Source: PGZG01 sp046292765
GTDB lineage: Bacteria > Pseudomonadota > Gammaproteobacteria > Pseudomonadales > Alcanivoracaceae
Reading direction: 5' to 3'
Length of the DNA: 64,000 nucleotides
Assembly (NCBI GenBank): GCA_046292765.1
Contig: JBKBQA010000001.1
Location: 372,001-436,000, forward strand
This document shows, piece by piece, positions 36,064 through 45,064 of the stretch (position 1 is its first letter; every line of letters starts with the position of its first letter). The position numbers were made by a program, and so were the translations under genes. The notes under the pieces are model-generated. The model searched no databases, was not told the origin of the DNA, and was given only the letters and a program-made list of their open reading frames with translations.

Positions 36064-37487
36064 ACGCCACCGTCTGGATCATTGATGATGACCGCTCGAT
36101 TCGCTGGGTGCTGGACAAGGCCCTGAGTCAGGATGGCTTTGTGGCCCGCTCTTTCGAAGACGGTGACGAGGCGCTGAATGCGCTGGAGGAGGGCGACGGG
36201 CAACCGGATGTACTGGTCTCCGATGTGCGTATGCCCGGCACGGATGGCTTGCGCATGCTGCGGATTTTGCAGCGCAAATACCCCGAGCTGCCAGTGATCA
36301 TCATGACCGCCCATTCGGATCTGGATTCCGCGGTGGCGTCTTACCAGGGCGGTGCATTCGAATATCTGCCCAAGCCGTTTGATGTTGACGAAGCGGTGGC
36401 GCTGGTCAAGCGGGCTATCCGTCACCGGGCCGAGCTGCATGGCGAGCCAGTCGAGCAGGTTATCGAGCTGCCTACCGAAATCATCGGTGAGGCGCCGGCC
36501 ATGCAGGAGGTCTTCAGAGCCATCGGCCGGCTGTCGCATTCCCATGTCACGGTATTGATCAATGGCCAGTCCGGCACCGGCAAGGAGCTGGTGGCGAGGG
36601 CACTGCATCGCCATTCGATGCGCAAGGAAAAGCCATTCGTGGCGCTCAATATGGCCGCCATTCCGAAGGATCTGATCGAGTCCGAGCTGTTCGGTCACGA
36701 GAAAGGCAGCTTCACGGGAGCCAATGCCCAGCGCATTGGTCGCTTTGAGCAAGCCAACGGCGGCACCCTGTTTCTCGATGAAATCGGTGACATGCCGATC
36801 GAGGCCCAAACCCGACTGCTGCGTGTGTTGCAGGAAGCTGAGTTCTACCGCGTTGGTGGTACCACGCCCATCAAGGTCGATGTGCGCATCATTGCTGCCA
36901 CGCACCAGAACCTGGAAAAGCTGGTGGCCGACGGCGATTTCCGTGAGGATCTGTTCCACCGCATCAACGTAATCCGCATCCACATTCCCAAGCTGGCGGA
37001 ACGTCGCGAAGATATCCCGAGGCTGGCCCGTCACTTTCTCCAGCGCGCTGCCCGCGAGCTGGGGGTGGAAGCAAAAAACCTGCACAAGGACACCGAGCGC
37101 TATTTCATGTCGCTGAGCTGGCCCGGCAACGTTCGCCAGCTGGAAAACGTTTGCCGCTGGCTGACAGTGATGGCGTCCGGGCGCGAGGTGCTGGTGGACG
37201 ATCTGCCGCCGGAGCTGAAGCAGCAGGAAACCCGTGGCGAGGTGGTGGGCGACTGGGAGAAATCCCTCTATCTATGGGCCGACCGGGCTCTGGCGGCGGG
37301 CGGCAAGAATATTCTGGACGACGCCGTGCCGGCGTTCGAGCGTGCCATGATTGAGGTGGCCCTGAAGCACACCGGGGGTCGCCGTCGTGATGCTGCGGGT
37401 CTGCTCGGCTGGGGCCGTAACACCCTGACCCGCAAGATCAAGGAGCTGGGCATGGAGGAAGCACTGGCTGCGGACGACGAGGGCTAA
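36060..37487 (+). CDS. glnG: Nitrogen response regulator NtrC (GlnG)
   Basis: 475 aa. Receiver domain with Asp55 in VLVSDVRMPGTDG, an AAA+ sigma-54 activator domain (Walker A GQSGTGKELVA, Walker B GGTLFLDEIGDM) and a Fis-type HTH at the C-terminus (GRRRDAAGLLGWGRNTLTRK). The sigma-54 contact loop reads GSFTGA instead of the usual GAFTGA. It activates glnA and other nitrogen genes. Confidence 0.97.
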   Translation: MNATVWIIDDDRSIRWVLDKALSQDGFVARSFEDGDEALNALEEGDGQPDVLVSDVRMPGTDGLRMLRILQRKYPELPVIIMTAHSDLDSAVASYQGGAFEYLPKPFDVDEAVALVKRAIRHRAELHGEPVEQVIELPTEIIGEAPAMQEVFRAIGRLSHSHVTVLINGQSGTGKELVARALHRHSMRKEKPFVALNMAAIPKDLIESELFGHEKGSFTGANAQRIGRFEQANGGTLFLDEIGDMPIEAQTRLLRVLQEAEFYRVGGTTPIKVDVRIIAATHQNLEKLVADGDFREDLFHRINVIRIHIPKLAERREDIPRLARHFLQRAARELGVEAKNLHKDTERYFMSLSWPGNVRQLENVCRWLTVMASGREVLVDDLPPELKQQETRGEVVGDWEKSLYLWADRALAAGGKNILDDAVPAFERAMIEVALKHTGGRRRDAAGLLGWGRNTLTRKIKELGMEEALAADDEG

Positions 37488-37499
37488 TGCACCTCTGAA

Positions 37500-37970
37500 T
37501 TATTCCAGCGCCCGGCGGGCGTCGATGCGCAGCAGTTTCCAGTCGCCGTCGTAGTGCCATTCGCTGTCAATACGATAGAGCTCGGCGCGATCAGGCAGGA
37601 TGCCGCCACTGCCACCGGTAACCAGTGCATTAAAGCGCGCAGTGGCACGATCTTCTCGCAGCGAATCCGGTGTCACCTGAATATTGGTGACCACCACATT
37701 GATATTCCGGTGTCGCATAAACACCGCTGCCAGCATCCGCCGCGCCTGCTCGCTGCCGAGGGTGCCGTGGGCGCTTTCCCGAATCTCCAGTTCATCGTGC
37801 AGCCGATCCGCGATTGGGCCGACCTTGCGTTGTTTCAGTGCCGAGGCCATCTCGGCAATCGCAAGCCTGATCGCCTCTTCAGTGGGTGGCTTGCTGCAGC
37901 CGCCAAGCCAGAGTGCCTGAAGCAGAATCAGGGTATATGCTGTGGGGCGCCAGAATGCGGACGTTTTCAT
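37500..37970 (-). CDS. Small lipoprotein, unknown function
   Basis: About 156 aa from ATG 37970. Lipobox LWLGGC near residue 25, then a compact alpha/beta protein (EEAIRLAIAEMASALKQ..., ending WKLLRIDARRALE) resembling NTF2/SnoaL-like folds, but not firmly recognised. A GTG at about 37979 has the better ribosome site (GAGGTGG), so the true start may be three codons earlier. Start codons of this gene and pip are only 2 bp apart on opposite strands. Confidence 0.65.
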   Translation of the reverse strand: MKTSAFWRPTAYTLILLQALWLGGCSKPPTEEAIRLAIAEMASALKQRKVGPIADRLHDELEIRESAHGTLGSEQARRMLAAVFMRHRNINVVVTNIQVTPDSLREDRATARFNALVTGGSGGILPDRAELYRIDSEWHYDGDWKLLRIDARRALE

Positions 37971-37972
37971 AT

Positions 37973-38923
37973 ATGCCACTGTATCCACCTCTGACACCCC
38001 GTCAACAATTTCACCTCGCGGTTGACGACCTGCACTCCCTGTATGTGGAAGACTGCGGCAATCCCGCAGGGCGCCCGGTAGTGGTCCTGCATGGCGGTCC
38101 CGGTGGCGGCTGTTCGCCGCACCTGCGTCGTTTTTTTGATCCCTCCCACTGGCGCATCATCCTGTTTGATCAGCGCGGGGCCGGGCGATCAACTCCTGCA
38201 GCGGCGCTGGCAGACAACACCACCGAGCATCTTGTCGCCGACATGGAGCGGCTGCGCCAACACCTGGGCATTGATCGCTGGATGCTGTTCGGTGGCTCAT
38301 GGGGGGCGACGCTGGCGCTGCGTTATGCCAGCCAGTACCCGGCGAAGGTGTCAGCCATGGTGCTGCGCGGCGTGTTTCTGTGCCGGCCGCAGGATATGAA
38401 CTGGTTGTATCGCCCGGGCGGCGCATCGCGCCTGCAGCCGGAAGGCTGGCAGCGGTTTATCGAGCCATTGCCGCCGTCGGATCGTAGCGATCCCCTGATC
38501 GGCTGGCACAAATTGCTCGGCGAAAGTCAGGGCCTGCGGCAGCAGGCCCTGGCGGCGATCTGGGCTAATTGGGAGGCGTGCTGTTCGACGGTGCTTCCGT
38601 CGGAAGCGGTGGCACAGGGCTTCAGTCGTCAGGCGTTGGCGATGGCGCTGATCGAGACCCACTATTTTATCCATGACGGCTTTCTCGGCGGCTGGCCGAT
38701 GCCCCCGCCGGCAGCCGTACTGGGGGCGATTCCCGGTGTGATTGTCCATGGCAGGCTCGATATGGTCTGTCCTGCGGATCAGGCGCTTGACCTGCATCAG
38801 GCCTGGCCCGGCAGCGAGCTGGAAATCGTCGAAGGGGCAGGGCATTCGGTGCTGGAGCCGGGTATCGAGGCGGCGCTGCTTGCCGCCGTGGCGGCAATGG
38901 CTGAACGGGGAGACAGGTCGTGA
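37973..38923 (+). CDS. pip: Proline iminopeptidase
   Basis: 316 aa (ATG 37973; an ATG at 37955 is possible). Alpha/beta hydrolase with oxyanion motif VVLHGGPGGGCSP, DQRGAGRSTPA, nucleophile elbow FGGSWGATLALRYA (Ser near residue 108), and Asp and His in HGRLDMVCP and GAGHSVLE. It removes N-terminal proline from peptides. GTGA overlap with dtd. Confidence 0.93.
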   Translation: MPLYPPLTPRQQFHLAVDDLHSLYVEDCGNPAGRPVVVLHGGPGGGCSPHLRRFFDPSHWRIILFDQRGAGRSTPAAALADNTTEHLVADMERLRQHLGIDRWMLFGGSWGATLALRYASQYPAKVSAMVLRGVFLCRPQDMNWLYRPGGASRLQPEGWQRFIEPLPPSDRSDPLIGWHKLLGESQGLRQQALAAIWANWEACCSTVLPSEAVAQGFSRQALAMALIETHYFIHDGFLGGWPMPPPAAVLGAIPGVIVHGRLDMVCPADQALDLHQAWPGSELEIVEGAGHSVLEPGIEAALLAAVAAMAERGDRS

Positions 38924-39360
38924 AGTTGCTGTTGCAGCGGGTGCGAGAAGCCAGTGTCGAGGTGGCCGGGCAGCAGGTGGGCCGGATCGGGCGCGGGCTG
39001 CTGGTGTTCGCTGGCATGGAGCGCAACGACGATCTGGCGCGGGTGAAGAAGCTGACCGAACGGATGCTGAGCTACCGGGTTTTTGCCGATGATCAGGGCA
39101 AGACCAATCTCAGTGTTCGCGATGTCTGCGGCGGTGTATTGCTGGTATCCCAATTTACGTTGGCGGCGGATACGCGCAGTGGTTTACGCCCCGGCTTCAG
39201 CGTGGCGGCGTCGCCTACCGATGCGCGCGATCTTTATGACGCGATGCTGGCACAGATTGGTCAGGAAACGAACATACAGCTGGCCTGTGGCCAGTTTGGT
39301 GCCGACATGCAGGTCGCACTGATCAATGATGGTCCGGTCACGTTTTTGCTCGAAGGGTAA
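38920..39360 (+). CDS. dtd: D-aminoacyl-tRNA deacylase
   Basis: 146 aa, GTG start overlapping the pip stop. Catalytic SQFTLAADTRSGLRPGFS around residues 77-95 and the cross-subunit proline motif GPVTF near the C-terminus are intact. It clears D-amino acids from mischarged tRNA. Confidence 0.96.
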   Translation: MKLLLQRVREASVEVAGQQVGRIGRGLLVFAGMERNDDLARVKKLTERMLSYRVFADDQGKTNLSVRDVCGGVLLVSQFTLAADTRSGLRPGFSVAASPTDARDLYDAMLAQIGQETNIQLACGQFGADMQVALINDGPVTFLLEG

Positions 39361-39468
39361 AAAGCGACTTGCATCCGGCCATGCCCCGTGGTCTATGATG
39401 GGGTTGGATGGCGGCGCGGGAGCGCTGGCCACACAGGAAGCTATAACCATCAAATCTGGAGACACACA

Positions 39469-39948
39469 ATGAAGAAGACCATCATTGCCGCTTTACTGTT
39501 GGGTTCTGCTGCTGGTGCAAATGCGACTGCTGCGGGCGGCCCGGGTTGTGGTTGGGGCAACATGCTGTTTGAAGGCCAGAGCGGCCTGCCGATGCACCTG
39601 CTGGCGACGCTGGTTAATGGCACCTCCGGCAATGCTACTTTCGGCATGACCACTGGCACCAACGGCTGTGACACCAGCGGCTCGCTGAGCTACAGCGGCA
39701 AGAGCCTGCTGTCCATGACCGGTGTGCTCGAAGAAGTTGCTATGGACATGGCCACTGGTCAGGGCGAAGCACTGACCGCGCTGTCTGTGTCTCTGGGCGT
39801 GGATTCGAGTGATCGTGCTCACTTTAACAAGGTGATGCATGAGAATTTCTCGGTGATTTTTTCCCGTGACGATGTGACTGCCGGTGAAGTGGCAGACCAG
39901 ATCTCCGCGGTGATGAAGTCTGACCAGATTCTCGCCAAGTACATCTGA
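39469..39948 (+). CDS. DUF3015 family exported protein
   Basis: 159 aa. Signal peptide (MKKTIIAALLLGSAAGANA), then GGPGCGWGNMLFEGQSG, TTGTNGC and a helical C-terminus, as in DUF3015. Function unknown. Start chosen at 39469 behind GGAG. A strong terminator follows. Confidence 0.82.
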   Translation: MKKTIIAALLLGSAAGANATAAGGPGCGWGNMLFEGQSGLPMHLLATLVNGTSGNATFGMTTGTNGCDTSGSLSYSGKSLLSMTGVLEEVAMDMATGQGEALTALSVSLGVDSSDRAHFNKVMHENFSVIFSRDDVTAGEVADQISAVMKSDQILAKYI

Positions 39949-39959
39949 TCCTGCTGTCT

Positions 39960-39987
39960 GTCCCCTGGCGCATTTGCGCCGGGGGAC
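39960..39987 (+). terminator. Terminator after the DUF3015 gene
   Basis: 12-bp stem GTCCCCTGGCGC/GCGCCGGGGGAC (one G-T pair) with loop ATTT, followed by a pyrimidine-rich stretch. Confidence 0.8.
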
Positions 39988-40022
39988 GCCTTCTTCTTCT
40001 CGCCTGTTGAGGCTTCGTGTTG

Positions 40023-41855
40023 ATGCCACGGCGCAGTCTTTTCGCAGTTTTTCTTGTTCTGATTGTCATCATGCCTGGCGACGCCAGCGCGCAACCGTTG
40101 GAGGCATTGTCAGCCGATGCCCGCTGGCAGGCGCTGCTGCACATGAATCGTGGTGCAACACTTCGTAATCGCGGTCGTAGCTACGTCGATGACGAACAGT
40201 TTTTTCTAGCTGAAACCGGCAGGCGCGATCCCCATCAGGAATTGCTCCAGAGCATTGCCGTGCTGTCCCGCGATGGTGAGATGGCGCGCTGCCGCTTCCC
40301 GGCTCGCTACCGCTTTCTGGCGGCAGCCCTCGCCTGGCAGCAGGATGATCCCTTCAGTCACTGCGACGAGTATCAGCAGTGGCGTGCCAGCATCCCGGAT
40401 GCGTCACTGGTGCTGGTATTCCCAGCCGCCTATCTGAACAGCCCGTCGTCCATGTTCGGGCACACCTTGCTGCGATTCGATGCGGCGCAGCAGGAGTCCG
40501 ACTGGCATGCCTGGGCGGTCAATTTCGGCGCACTGGTCACCCCCGAGGACAACTCGGTTTTCTATATTTACCGTGGCCTCGCCGGGGGCTATCCCGGGCG
40601 CTTTTCCACCGTCTCCTATGTCAGCAAGATTCAGGAGTATGCGCATCTGGAAAATCGGGATATGTGGGAGTATCGCCTCAATCTCGATGCCGACGAGATT
40701 GCCTGGGTCATCGACCATCTGTGGGAATTGAAAGACATTAACTTCGATTACTACTTCCTCGACGAGAACTGCTCGTTCCGCCTGCTTGAGCTCATCGAGG
40801 TGGCGCGGCCAGAAGCAGATCTGCTCAATGATCTGCGCTTTGCCGAGGTGCCGGTCAATACTGTGCGAGCCATTGATGCGGCGGGTCTGATTGCCGAGCG
40901 AGTCTACCGGCCCTCGAAAGCCATGGAGCTGGAGCAGGTGCGCCTGGAGTTGACTCGTGACGAGCGCAGGCTGGCAACACGACTGATGCGCACGCCCTCG
41001 CTCAGTGACGAAGAGGCCTATCAGTCACTGGCACCGGAGCGGCGCCATCTGGTGGCGCGTGCCGCCTGGCAGACGGTGCGGTTCCGTGATCGCACCCGGG
41101 AAAGCGACGAGGGGCGGGCTCGCAATACCTTTGCCCTGTTGCGGCTGATACATGCCAACCCGGCGCCGGCATTGCCTGCGGTCACGGCACCGGCGCCACC
41201 GGAACAGGGGCATGCCACCCAGATGATCGCGCTCAGTGGCGGCCAGCGGCAGGATCAGGGCTTCGCCGAATTGCAGTACCGTCTTACCTATCACGATTGG
41301 CTGGATAACAATCATGGCTTTCTTGCCGGCGCCTGGATTGAAGCGCTGAATGTTCGTGTGCGCCGGGAAGAGTCGGATCGCTGGCGGCTGTGGCAGCTGG
41401 ATCTGGTTAATATCCGTTCGCTGGCGCCGAGGACGGCCTTTGTCAGGCCGGTATCCTGGTTTGTGCATGCAGGCATTGATCGCCCGGAAGTGGCTGGCGA
41501 GCGGGGTGCCAGTCGGTTTGTGCGCGGCGGGCCGGGGATGGCATGGCAGGCAGGAGGCTGGATACCCTACGGCTACCTGCAGGCGAGGATCGAAAACAAC
41601 GACCAGCAAAAACCCTTTATCAACAGTGGCGCGGGCGCCGAGCTGGGGCTGTTAAGGCATGGCGACCACTACAGCCTGCATGTCGCCGCCGAGTCACTGT
41701 ATTTCGCCGATGACCAGTACCGCCATCGGGCGCTGGCCGGTATACAACTTCCGCTCACTCGCCAGCAGGGTGTGCGTCTGTCTGCCTGGCATGACGACTG
41801 GCGAGAAGGACAGGAAACGACCTGGATGATGACATGGCGTTACTATTTCGACTGA
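40023..41855 (+). CDS. DUF4105 domain envelope protein
   Basis: About 610 aa (GTG 40017 and TTG 40020 also in frame). Signal peptide, then a DUF4105 region with MFGHTLLRFD, the YLNSPSS context, and a Cys motif FYYFLDENCSFRLLELIE near residue 245; this core resembles NlpC/P60-type folds. The last 230 residues are rich in beta-strands and aromatics and end in WRYYFD, suggesting an outer-membrane barrel-like part. Biochemical role unknown. It overlaps the next lipoprotein by 22 bp. Confidence 0.72.
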   Translation: MPRRSLFAVFLVLIVIMPGDASAQPLEALSADARWQALLHMNRGATLRNRGRSYVDDEQFFLAETGRRDPHQELLQSIAVLSRDGEMARCRFPARYRFLAAALAWQQDDPFSHCDEYQQWRASIPDASLVLVFPAAYLNSPSSMFGHTLLRFDAAQQESDWHAWAVNFGALVTPEDNSVFYIYRGLAGGYPGRFSTVSYVSKIQEYAHLENRDMWEYRLNLDADEIAWVIDHLWELKDINFDYYFLDENCSFRLLELIEVARPEADLLNDLRFAEVPVNTVRAIDAAGLIAERVYRPSKAMELEQVRLELTRDERRLATRLMRTPSLSDEEAYQSLAPERRHLVARAAWQTVRFRDRTRESDEGRARNTFALLRLIHANPAPALPAVTAPAPPEQGHATQMIALSGGQRQDQGFAELQYRLTYHDWLDNNHGFLAGAWIEALNVRVRREESDRWRLWQLDLVNIRSLAPRTAFVRPVSWFVHAGIDRPEVAGERGASRFVRGGPGMAWQAGGWIPYGYLQARIENNDQQKPFINSGAGAELGLLRHGDHYSLHVAAESLYFADDQYRHRALAGIQLPLTRQQGVRLSAWHDDWREGQETTWMMTWRYYFD

Positions 41856-42781
41856 TGTTGCTGTTTCTGCCACTGCTGGCAGGCTGCAGCAGCGTTTACT
41901 TTCTGCCGATGAAGCCGTGGTTGCAGAATCCCGCCAATCAGGGATTGCTCTACGAGGATATCGTACTCATTCATCCTCGCGGCGAGCGGCTGCATGGCTG
42001 GTGGTTGCCGGCCGCCGGGCGCCCTCGGGGCACGGTGTATTTTCTTCATGGCAATGCCCAGAACGTCAGCACACATTTGATGAATGTGTCCTGGTTGCCT
42101 GCCCAGGGCTTCAATGTCTTTCTGTTGGATTACCGTGGTTACGGACTGAGTGAGGGCAAGCCCCGGCTCGACCGCGCCATGAGCGATATTCAACTGGGAT
42201 TGGACTGGCTGCGTGTTTCCGGTCGGCTGGCTGATCGGCCGCTGATTGTGTTCGGGCAGAGCCTGGGTGCCAGCATGACCATCCCGGTACTGGCTCGCGA
42301 AGAAAACCATGGGCGTTATGACTGCCTGATCAGTGAAGCGGCGTTCACCGGCTATCGTGATATTGCCTCCGACGTCATGGCGAGAAGCTGGCTGTTGTGG
42401 CCCATGCGTCCTCTGGTGGTGCCGTTCCAGCCCCGCGCCCATGATCCTCTCAATCATATCGCCGCCATTCGGGCGCCTTTGCTGGTGCTGCACAGCGACG
42501 AGGATGAAGTGATTCCGTTCGCCCACGGCGAGCGCTTGTATGATCAGGCAACCGAGCCCAGAACATTCCAGCGGTTGCGCGGCGCCCATATTGCCAGCGT
42601 CCGGGACCCGCAAGTGCGCGATCGCCTGCTGCAGTTCATGACGCAGCAATGTGGTGCCAGAGCCGGACCGGCGCCGGCGCCGACCCGGCCAGAATCGAAA
42701 GATGACAAGACTCCCGTCACACCGCCATCGACGCCACCCCGAGAGCCATTGCGCCCGGGTGGTAACGGGTTTACGTTCTGA
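41834..42781 (+). CDS. Lipoprotein alpha/beta hydrolase
   Basis: 315 aa. Lipobox LLAGC near residue 18, then an alpha/beta hydrolase: HGNAQNVSTH oxyanion region, DYRGYGLSEG, nucleophile GQSLGAS (Ser near residue 145), Asp in LHSDEDEVIP and His in GAHIAS. A proline-rich tail follows. Probably an envelope esterase or thioesterase; substrate unknown. A second ATG at 41855 overlaps the previous stop but would leave a poor signal sequence. Confidence 0.82.
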   Translation: MALLFRLMLLFLPLLAGCSSVYFLPMKPWLQNPANQGLLYEDIVLIHPRGERLHGWWLPAAGRPRGTVYFLHGNAQNVSTHLMNVSWLPAQGFNVFLLDYRGYGLSEGKPRLDRAMSDIQLGLDWLRVSGRLADRPLIVFGQSLGASMTIPVLAREENHGRYDCLISEAAFTGYRDIASDVMARSWLLWPMRPLVVPFQPRAHDPLNHIAAIRAPLLVLHSDEDEVIPFAHGERLYDQATEPRTFQRLRGAHIASVRDPQVRDRLLQFMTQQCGARAGPAPAPTRPESKDDKTPVTPPSTPPREPLRPGGNGFTF

Positions 42782-42816
42782 TCCGCACTTCCACCTACAC
42801 CTCCAAGGAGGTATCC

Positions 42817-43266
42817 ATGAAGAAGTTGATGCTGGCTACAATGATCTCGGGTTCGGTGCTGCTGTCCGGGTGCCTCGGCCAGAATGCGCTATTCAATACG
42901 GTGCAGGACTGGAACGCCACGGCGACCGAGGAGAAGTTCGTCAATCAGGGGATTTCGTTCGCGTTCTGGTTTGTGCCGGTTTATGGCCTGACCCTGTTCG
43001 CCGATATCGTCATTCTGAACTCGATCGAGTTCTGGACTGGCACCAATCCGATCAGCAACAAGCGCGCCAAGGTTGCAGGTTCCACTGACCGTGTCAGTGA
43101 TGGCCTTGGCACCGTTGCGGACATGACCTATCAGGCCGATGGTTCGGTGCTGGTGGAGATCCAGGGAGCCAATGGCGTTGAGCGCTTCTCGCTGGTTCGT
43201 GAGGGCTCGGAAGTGGTGCGAGTGCAGGATGGCGAGCGCACTGTGATGGGCAGCCTGCTGCTCTGA
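42817..43266 (+). CDS. DUF3332 family lipoprotein
   Basis: 149 aa. Lipobox LLSGC, then LGQNALFNTVQDWN, two short hydrophobic segments (FAFWFVPVYGLTLFADIVIL) and NSIEFWTGTNPI, as in DUF3332. Function unknown. Preceded by AAGGAGG. Confidence 0.85.
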   Translation: MKKLMLATMISGSVLLSGCLGQNALFNTVQDWNATATEEKFVNQGISFAFWFVPVYGLTLFADIVILNSIEFWTGTNPISNKRAKVAGSTDRVSDGLGTVADMTYQADGSVLVEIQGANGVERFSLVREGSEVVRVQDGERTVMGSLLL

Positions 43267-43290
43267 TTCGGCCTTTGGTCCGGCGATCTG

Positions 43291-43310
43291 GCACCGCAGG
43301 GATGCGGTGC
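43291..43310. terminator. Hairpin between the DUF3332 gene and tatC
   Basis: 8-bp stem GCACCGCA/TGCGGTGC with loop GGGA between two convergent genes; no T-run. Confidence 0.5.
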
Positions 43311-43315
43311 AGTCA

Positions 43316-44071
43316 TCAGCGGCTTGTCTCGGGGGCGCTACGCCGGGAGGTCAGACTGGCAATCATCAAACCGGCCTCGAACAACAGCCACATCGGCACC
43401 GCCAGCAAGGTCTGCGAGATAATATCCGGCGGCGTCAGCAGCATCCCCACCACGAAGCATCCCACCACCACATAGGCCCGCTTTTCCTTCAGGGATTCCA
43501 CCGTGGTAACCCCGCTCCAGACCATCAGCAAAATGGCAATCGGCAATTCGAATGCGACGCCAAAAGCAATAAACAAAGTAATGACAAAATCCAGATAGCG
43601 GCTGATATCCGTCATCACCGCCACACCTTCCGGCGCGATCGCGGTAAAGAATCCGAACAGCACCGGGAACACCACAAAATAGGCAAACGCGACGCCGGCA
43701 TAAAACAGCACAATGCTGCTGGCCAGCAGCGGCAGGCCAAAACGCTTTTCGTGTCGATACAGGCCAGGCGAAATAAAACCCCAGGCCTGATGCAGGATCA
43801 GCGGCATGGACAGCAGAATGCTGACATACAGCGTCAGTTTGAAAGGCACCAGAAAGGGCGAGGTGACATCGGTGGCAATCATTGAGGTGCCGGCTGGCAG
43901 CGAGTCCATCAGCGGCTTTGCCACCAGGGTGTAGAGTTCCTGAGAAAAATAGAACAGCGGCAAAAATACGATAGCGATGGCCAGCATGGCGCGTAGCAGG
44001 CGGTCGCGCAGCTCGATCAGGTGCTTGATCAGCGGCTGCGGCTCATCCAGTGGTGGCAGGTGGTCACTCAT
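43316..44071 (-). CDS. tatC: Sec-independent translocase TatC
   Basis: 251 aa with six membrane helices. Conserved HLIELRDRLLRA near the N-terminus, SMPLILHQAWGFISPGLYRHEKR around residues 90-112 and FGVAFELPI with the essential acidic residue. It binds twin-arginine signals with TatB. Its ATG overlaps the tatB stop by 4 bp. Confidence 0.97.
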   Translation of the reverse strand: MSDHLPPLDEPQPLIKHLIELRDRLLRAMLAIAIVFLPLFYFSQELYTLVAKPLMDSLPAGTSMIATDVTSPFLVPFKLTLYVSILLSMPLILHQAWGFISPGLYRHEKRFGLPLLASSIVLFYAGVAFAYFVVFPVLFGFFTAIAPEGVAVMTDISRYLDFVITLFIAFGVAFELPIAILLMVWSGVTTVESLKEKRAYVVVGCFVVGMLLTPPDIISQTLLAVPMWLLFEAGLMIASLTSRRSAPETSR

Positions 44072-44367
44072 GGCGAATCTTTCTTGTCGCTGGGCGCCGG
44101 CAGGCTGTCGATGTTATCGGCAGGCTTCTGGCCCGACAGTGCGTCTTCATCAATACCGAGTTCCTGAAGTTGCTTGCGAAAGCGCTCCTTCATTTCCTCG
44201 TTGTGGGCTTCCCGCTCGATTTCGTACTTGAGATTGTTGAGCGTCGCGCGGGCGCGGCCGCTCCAGTGACCGATGGCGCGGACTACCTTGGGCAGGCGCT
44301 CAGGGCCAAGCACGAGCAGGCCAATCACAAAGACAATCACCAGCTCGAAAAAGCCGATATCAAACAT
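44068..44367 (-). CDS. tatB: Sec-independent translocase TatB
   Basis: 99 aa. N-terminal helix MFDIGFFELVIVFVIGLLVL with Glu8, the GPERLPKVVRAIG hinge, and a charged amphipathic tail. Between tatA and tatC. Confidence 0.95.
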   Translation of the reverse strand: MFDIGFFELVIVFVIGLLVLGPERLPKVVRAIGHWSGRARATLNNLKYEIEREAHNEEMKERFRKQLQELGIDEDALSGQKPADNIDSLPAPSDKKDSP

Positions 44368-44385
44368 CGACGCAGGTCTCCGGGA

Positions 44386-44610
44386 TCAGGCCTGATCCTT
44401 GTCGGTGACTTTCTTTTCCTGCGCTTGTGCCGATGCCTGGTCGTCAATCTGCTTGTCGGCAGCTTTCTCGCCTTCCTTGACCGCTTCCTTGAAGCCTTTC
44501 ACTGCGCCACCGAGATCGCCGCCGATATTGCGCAGCTTCTTGGTGCCGAAGATCAGCATGATGATGACGAGGATGATCAGAAGCTGCCAGATACTAATGC
44601 CGGACAACAT
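44386..44610 (-). CDS. tatA: Sec-independent translocase TatA
   Basis: 74 aa. One membrane helix (SIWQLLIILVIIMLIF), then GTKKLRNIGGDLGGAVKGF, the family amphipathic helix, and a Lys/Asp/Gln tail. It forms the export pore. It starts 2 bp after hisE. Confidence 0.95.
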   Translation of the reverse strand: MLSGISIWQLLIILVIIMLIFGTKKLRNIGGDLGGAVKGFKEAVKEGEKAADKQIDDQASAQAQEKKVTDKDQA

Positions 44611-44612
44611 GG

Positions 44613-44951
44613 TTATTCTCCCTGCTGGGAACGTGAATTTTTTTCGTCGATGCCAGACAACCCGAAGCGCCGATCCAGTTCTGCCAGAACCTGATCCGGA
44701 TTGGCGCCGAGCTGGCTCAGCATCACCATGGAGTGAAACCAGAGGTCTGCGGTTTCGCCGATCAGCTTGTCATTGTTGCCGCTGACCTCGGCGTCGCGGG
44801 CCGCCAGAATGGTTTCCACTGCCTCCTCGCCGACCTTCTCGAGAATCTTGTTCAGGCCCTTGTGATAGAGACCCGCTACATAGGAGCTGGACGGCTCCGC
44901 CTGTTTGCGCGCCTCCAGCACGGTGTGGAGTCGGGCGAGAATGTCACTCAT
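44613..44951 (-). CDS. hisE: Phosphoribosyl-ATP pyrophosphatase
   Basis: 112 aa, a MazG-like all-alpha protein with KGLNKILEKVGEEAVETILA and the metal-binding ETADLWFHSMVML. Second step of histidine synthesis. In many pseudomonads the order is ubiB-hisI-hisE-tatA; here hisI is missing and a degenerate REP-like sequence occupies the gap. Confidence 0.95.
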   Translation of the reverse strand: MSDILARLHTVLEARKQAEPSSSYVAGLYHKGLNKILEKVGEEAVETILAARDAEVSGNNDKLIGETADLWFHSMVMLSQLGANPDQVLAELDRRFGLSGIDEKNSRSQQGE

Positions 44952-45000
44952 TGATTACTCCAGTATGACTGCCACCGAGCATACCAGAATCCGCCCTCTC

Positions 45001-45036
45001 TGTAGGAGCGCAATCCTGCTTCGACAGGCGCAGAGC
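45001..45036. repeat. Degenerate REP-like sequence between hisE and ubiB
   Basis: Begins TGTAGGAGCGCAATCCTG, as in the two other REP-like elements, but the second arm (CAGGCGCAGAGCG) is decayed, leaving only short pairing. The ubiB stop is 28 bp beyond. Confidence 0.5.
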
Positions 45037-45064
45037 GATCTCGGGCATGGCGGGATGGCCGCTG

